Shown: positions 6,009 to 6,512 of the stretch, piece after piece
How the letters are laid out: every line of letters begins with the position of its first letter
Numbering within the stretch: the stretch's first letter is position 1
Assembly: GCA_945906715.1 (NCBI GenBank)
Contig: CAMDRK010000152.1
Span: 1 to 6,512 of the forward strand
Origin: Nitrospira lenta
Lineage (GTDB): Bacteria; Nitrospirota; Nitrospiria; Nitrospirales; Nitrospiraceae
Length of the DNA: 6,512 bases
Direction of reading: 5' to 3'
Translations under genes and position numbers: made by a program
The notes under the pieces: model-generated
What the model was told of the DNA's origin: nothing
What the model saw: only the letters and a program-made list of their open reading frames with translations
The model's database searches: none

Positions 6009-6512
6009 ATGTATTTACCATTCAAATCTTCGAAGCGGCGGGTCAAGGAAGCGGAGAATGCGCGGAAGAATCGCTGGGAGATCGTCCAAGCCCTCTCCCA
6101 CGGTCAGATCAACCGGCGCGACCTCTTCAAATGGGGACTCTTCACCTCAGCGGGGCTGTTGCTCTGCAAGAACGGCCTGAGCCCCTACGCCAAAAGCGCC
6201 TTTGCCCAGGTTCCGATCGGCGTTCCACGATCGCCCGTCGGAGCAGCCTTGCCCTATACGCAGCCCTTGAATCGGCTCGGGTATGTTCCACCGACGCCCC
6301 TGACGAAGCTCGAGCAGCCGAACGGCGAGTGGGAGGCAGTCTGGCCCTCCAGCGGGGTGAATGGCGGGGGCGGGCCGAGCTCTAAGCGCCTCTCCTGGCA
6401 CACGGACTTCAGTGCGCACCCGGCCGGCAATAAAGCGGCAAATCCCTTCATCAACCCCATCACCAAGCGGGGCCCCATGGAAGGCCGCCCGCCGGGCGAG
6501 TGGTTCGGGCAC
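6009..6512 (+). CDS. Tat-exported multicopper oxidase-like protein, N-terminal part
   Basis: The frame is open from the ATG at 6009 to the window end: 168 codons, gene incomplete. GGAG at 5998-6001, seven bases upstream, supports the start, and an in-frame stop (TGA at 5988-5990) rules out any longer start with ATG. A 35-residue polar N-region precedes a twin-arginine motif (Arg36-Arg37 in NRRDLFKWG). A hydrophobic stretch follows (GLFTSAGLLLC), and a likely cleavage site lies after Ala66 (AKSAFA). The rest is Pro- and Gly-rich and ends in GPMEGRPPGEWFGH. From memory this arrangement, including ALSHGQI before the twin arginines, matches proteins annotated as multicopper oxidase domain proteins in Nitrospira and some proteobacteria. 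No copper-binding HxH motif lies in the visible part, so the enzyme assignment is inferred. Tat export suits a cofactor-bearing periplasmic protein. The gene is divergent from the efflux operon. Other Tat-dependent oxidoreductases are possible. Confidence 0.7.
   Translation, partial: MYLPFKSSKRRVKEAENARKNRWEIVQALSHGQINRRDLFKWGLFTSAGLLLCKNGLSPYAKSAFAQVPIGVPRSPVGAALPYTQPLNRLGYVPPTPLTKLEQPNGEWEAVWPSSGVNGGGGPSSKRLSWHTDFSAHPAGNKAANPFINPITKRGPMEGRPPGEWFGH

Noticed and set aside
5641..6180. 179-codon plus-strand frame running into the oxidase-like gene
   Set aside because: Its first half translates the 9-base repeat and inverted repeat, and its second half is an out-of-frame reading of the real gene at 6009.
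5987..6385. 132-codon plus-strand frame overlapping the oxidase-like gene
   Set aside because: The overlapping frame from 6009 has a coherent Tat signal and family-like sequence; this one is compositionally random.

Overview
The window is GC-rich bacterial DNA with tightly packed, strongly coding genes. The gene styles and the intergenic repeats suggest Nitrospira or a related lineage. The repeats have a 9-base period, are palindromic, and read in frame as stretches like RDSRDLRE or LVYLVYLV. The lineage call rests on memory of similar sequences, not on a search, and is moderate at best.

Layout: (1) 1-177 is a non-coding tail with two GC-rich stem-loops. (2) 178-540, minus strand, encodes a small secreted class I c-type cytochrome with an excellent ribosome binding site. 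(3) 541-1028 is non-coding. It holds a 9-base-period palindromic repeat (627-727) and a pair of perfect 13-base inverted repeats about 130 bases apart (835-990) enclosing nested hairpins. (4) 1029-4184 and 4181-5359 (or up to 5542), minus strand, are a translationally coupled pair: a heavy-metal RND (CusA/CzcA-type) permease and its periplasmic adaptor, a predicted lipoprotein, overlapping by ATGA. (5) 5360-6008 holds repeats at the adaptor's 5' end, a sigma-54-like promoter pointing into the efflux operon, more 9-base-period repeats, and a palindrome that may be an operator. (6) 6009 to the window end, plus strand, is the N-terminal 168 codons of a Tat-exported protein that resembles the multicopper oxidase-type proteins I know from Nitrospira-like genomes.

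The permease and adaptor should form two of the three parts of a proton-driven metal efflux pump; no outer-membrane channel gene lies in the window. A divergent multicopper oxidase would suit copper stress. However, the permease lacks the transmembrane glutamate and, apparently, the methionine sites of CusA, and the adaptor has no N-terminal methionine cluster, so the metal cannot be assigned. The cytochrome has its own ribosome binding site and lies almost 500 bases beyond the permease, so it is probably a separate unit.

I see no convincing new defence or mobile system. The points most worth following are the invasion of coding sequence by short repeats (inside the permease, and between two possible starts of the adaptor), the sigma-54-like promoter, and the unexplained inverted repeats.
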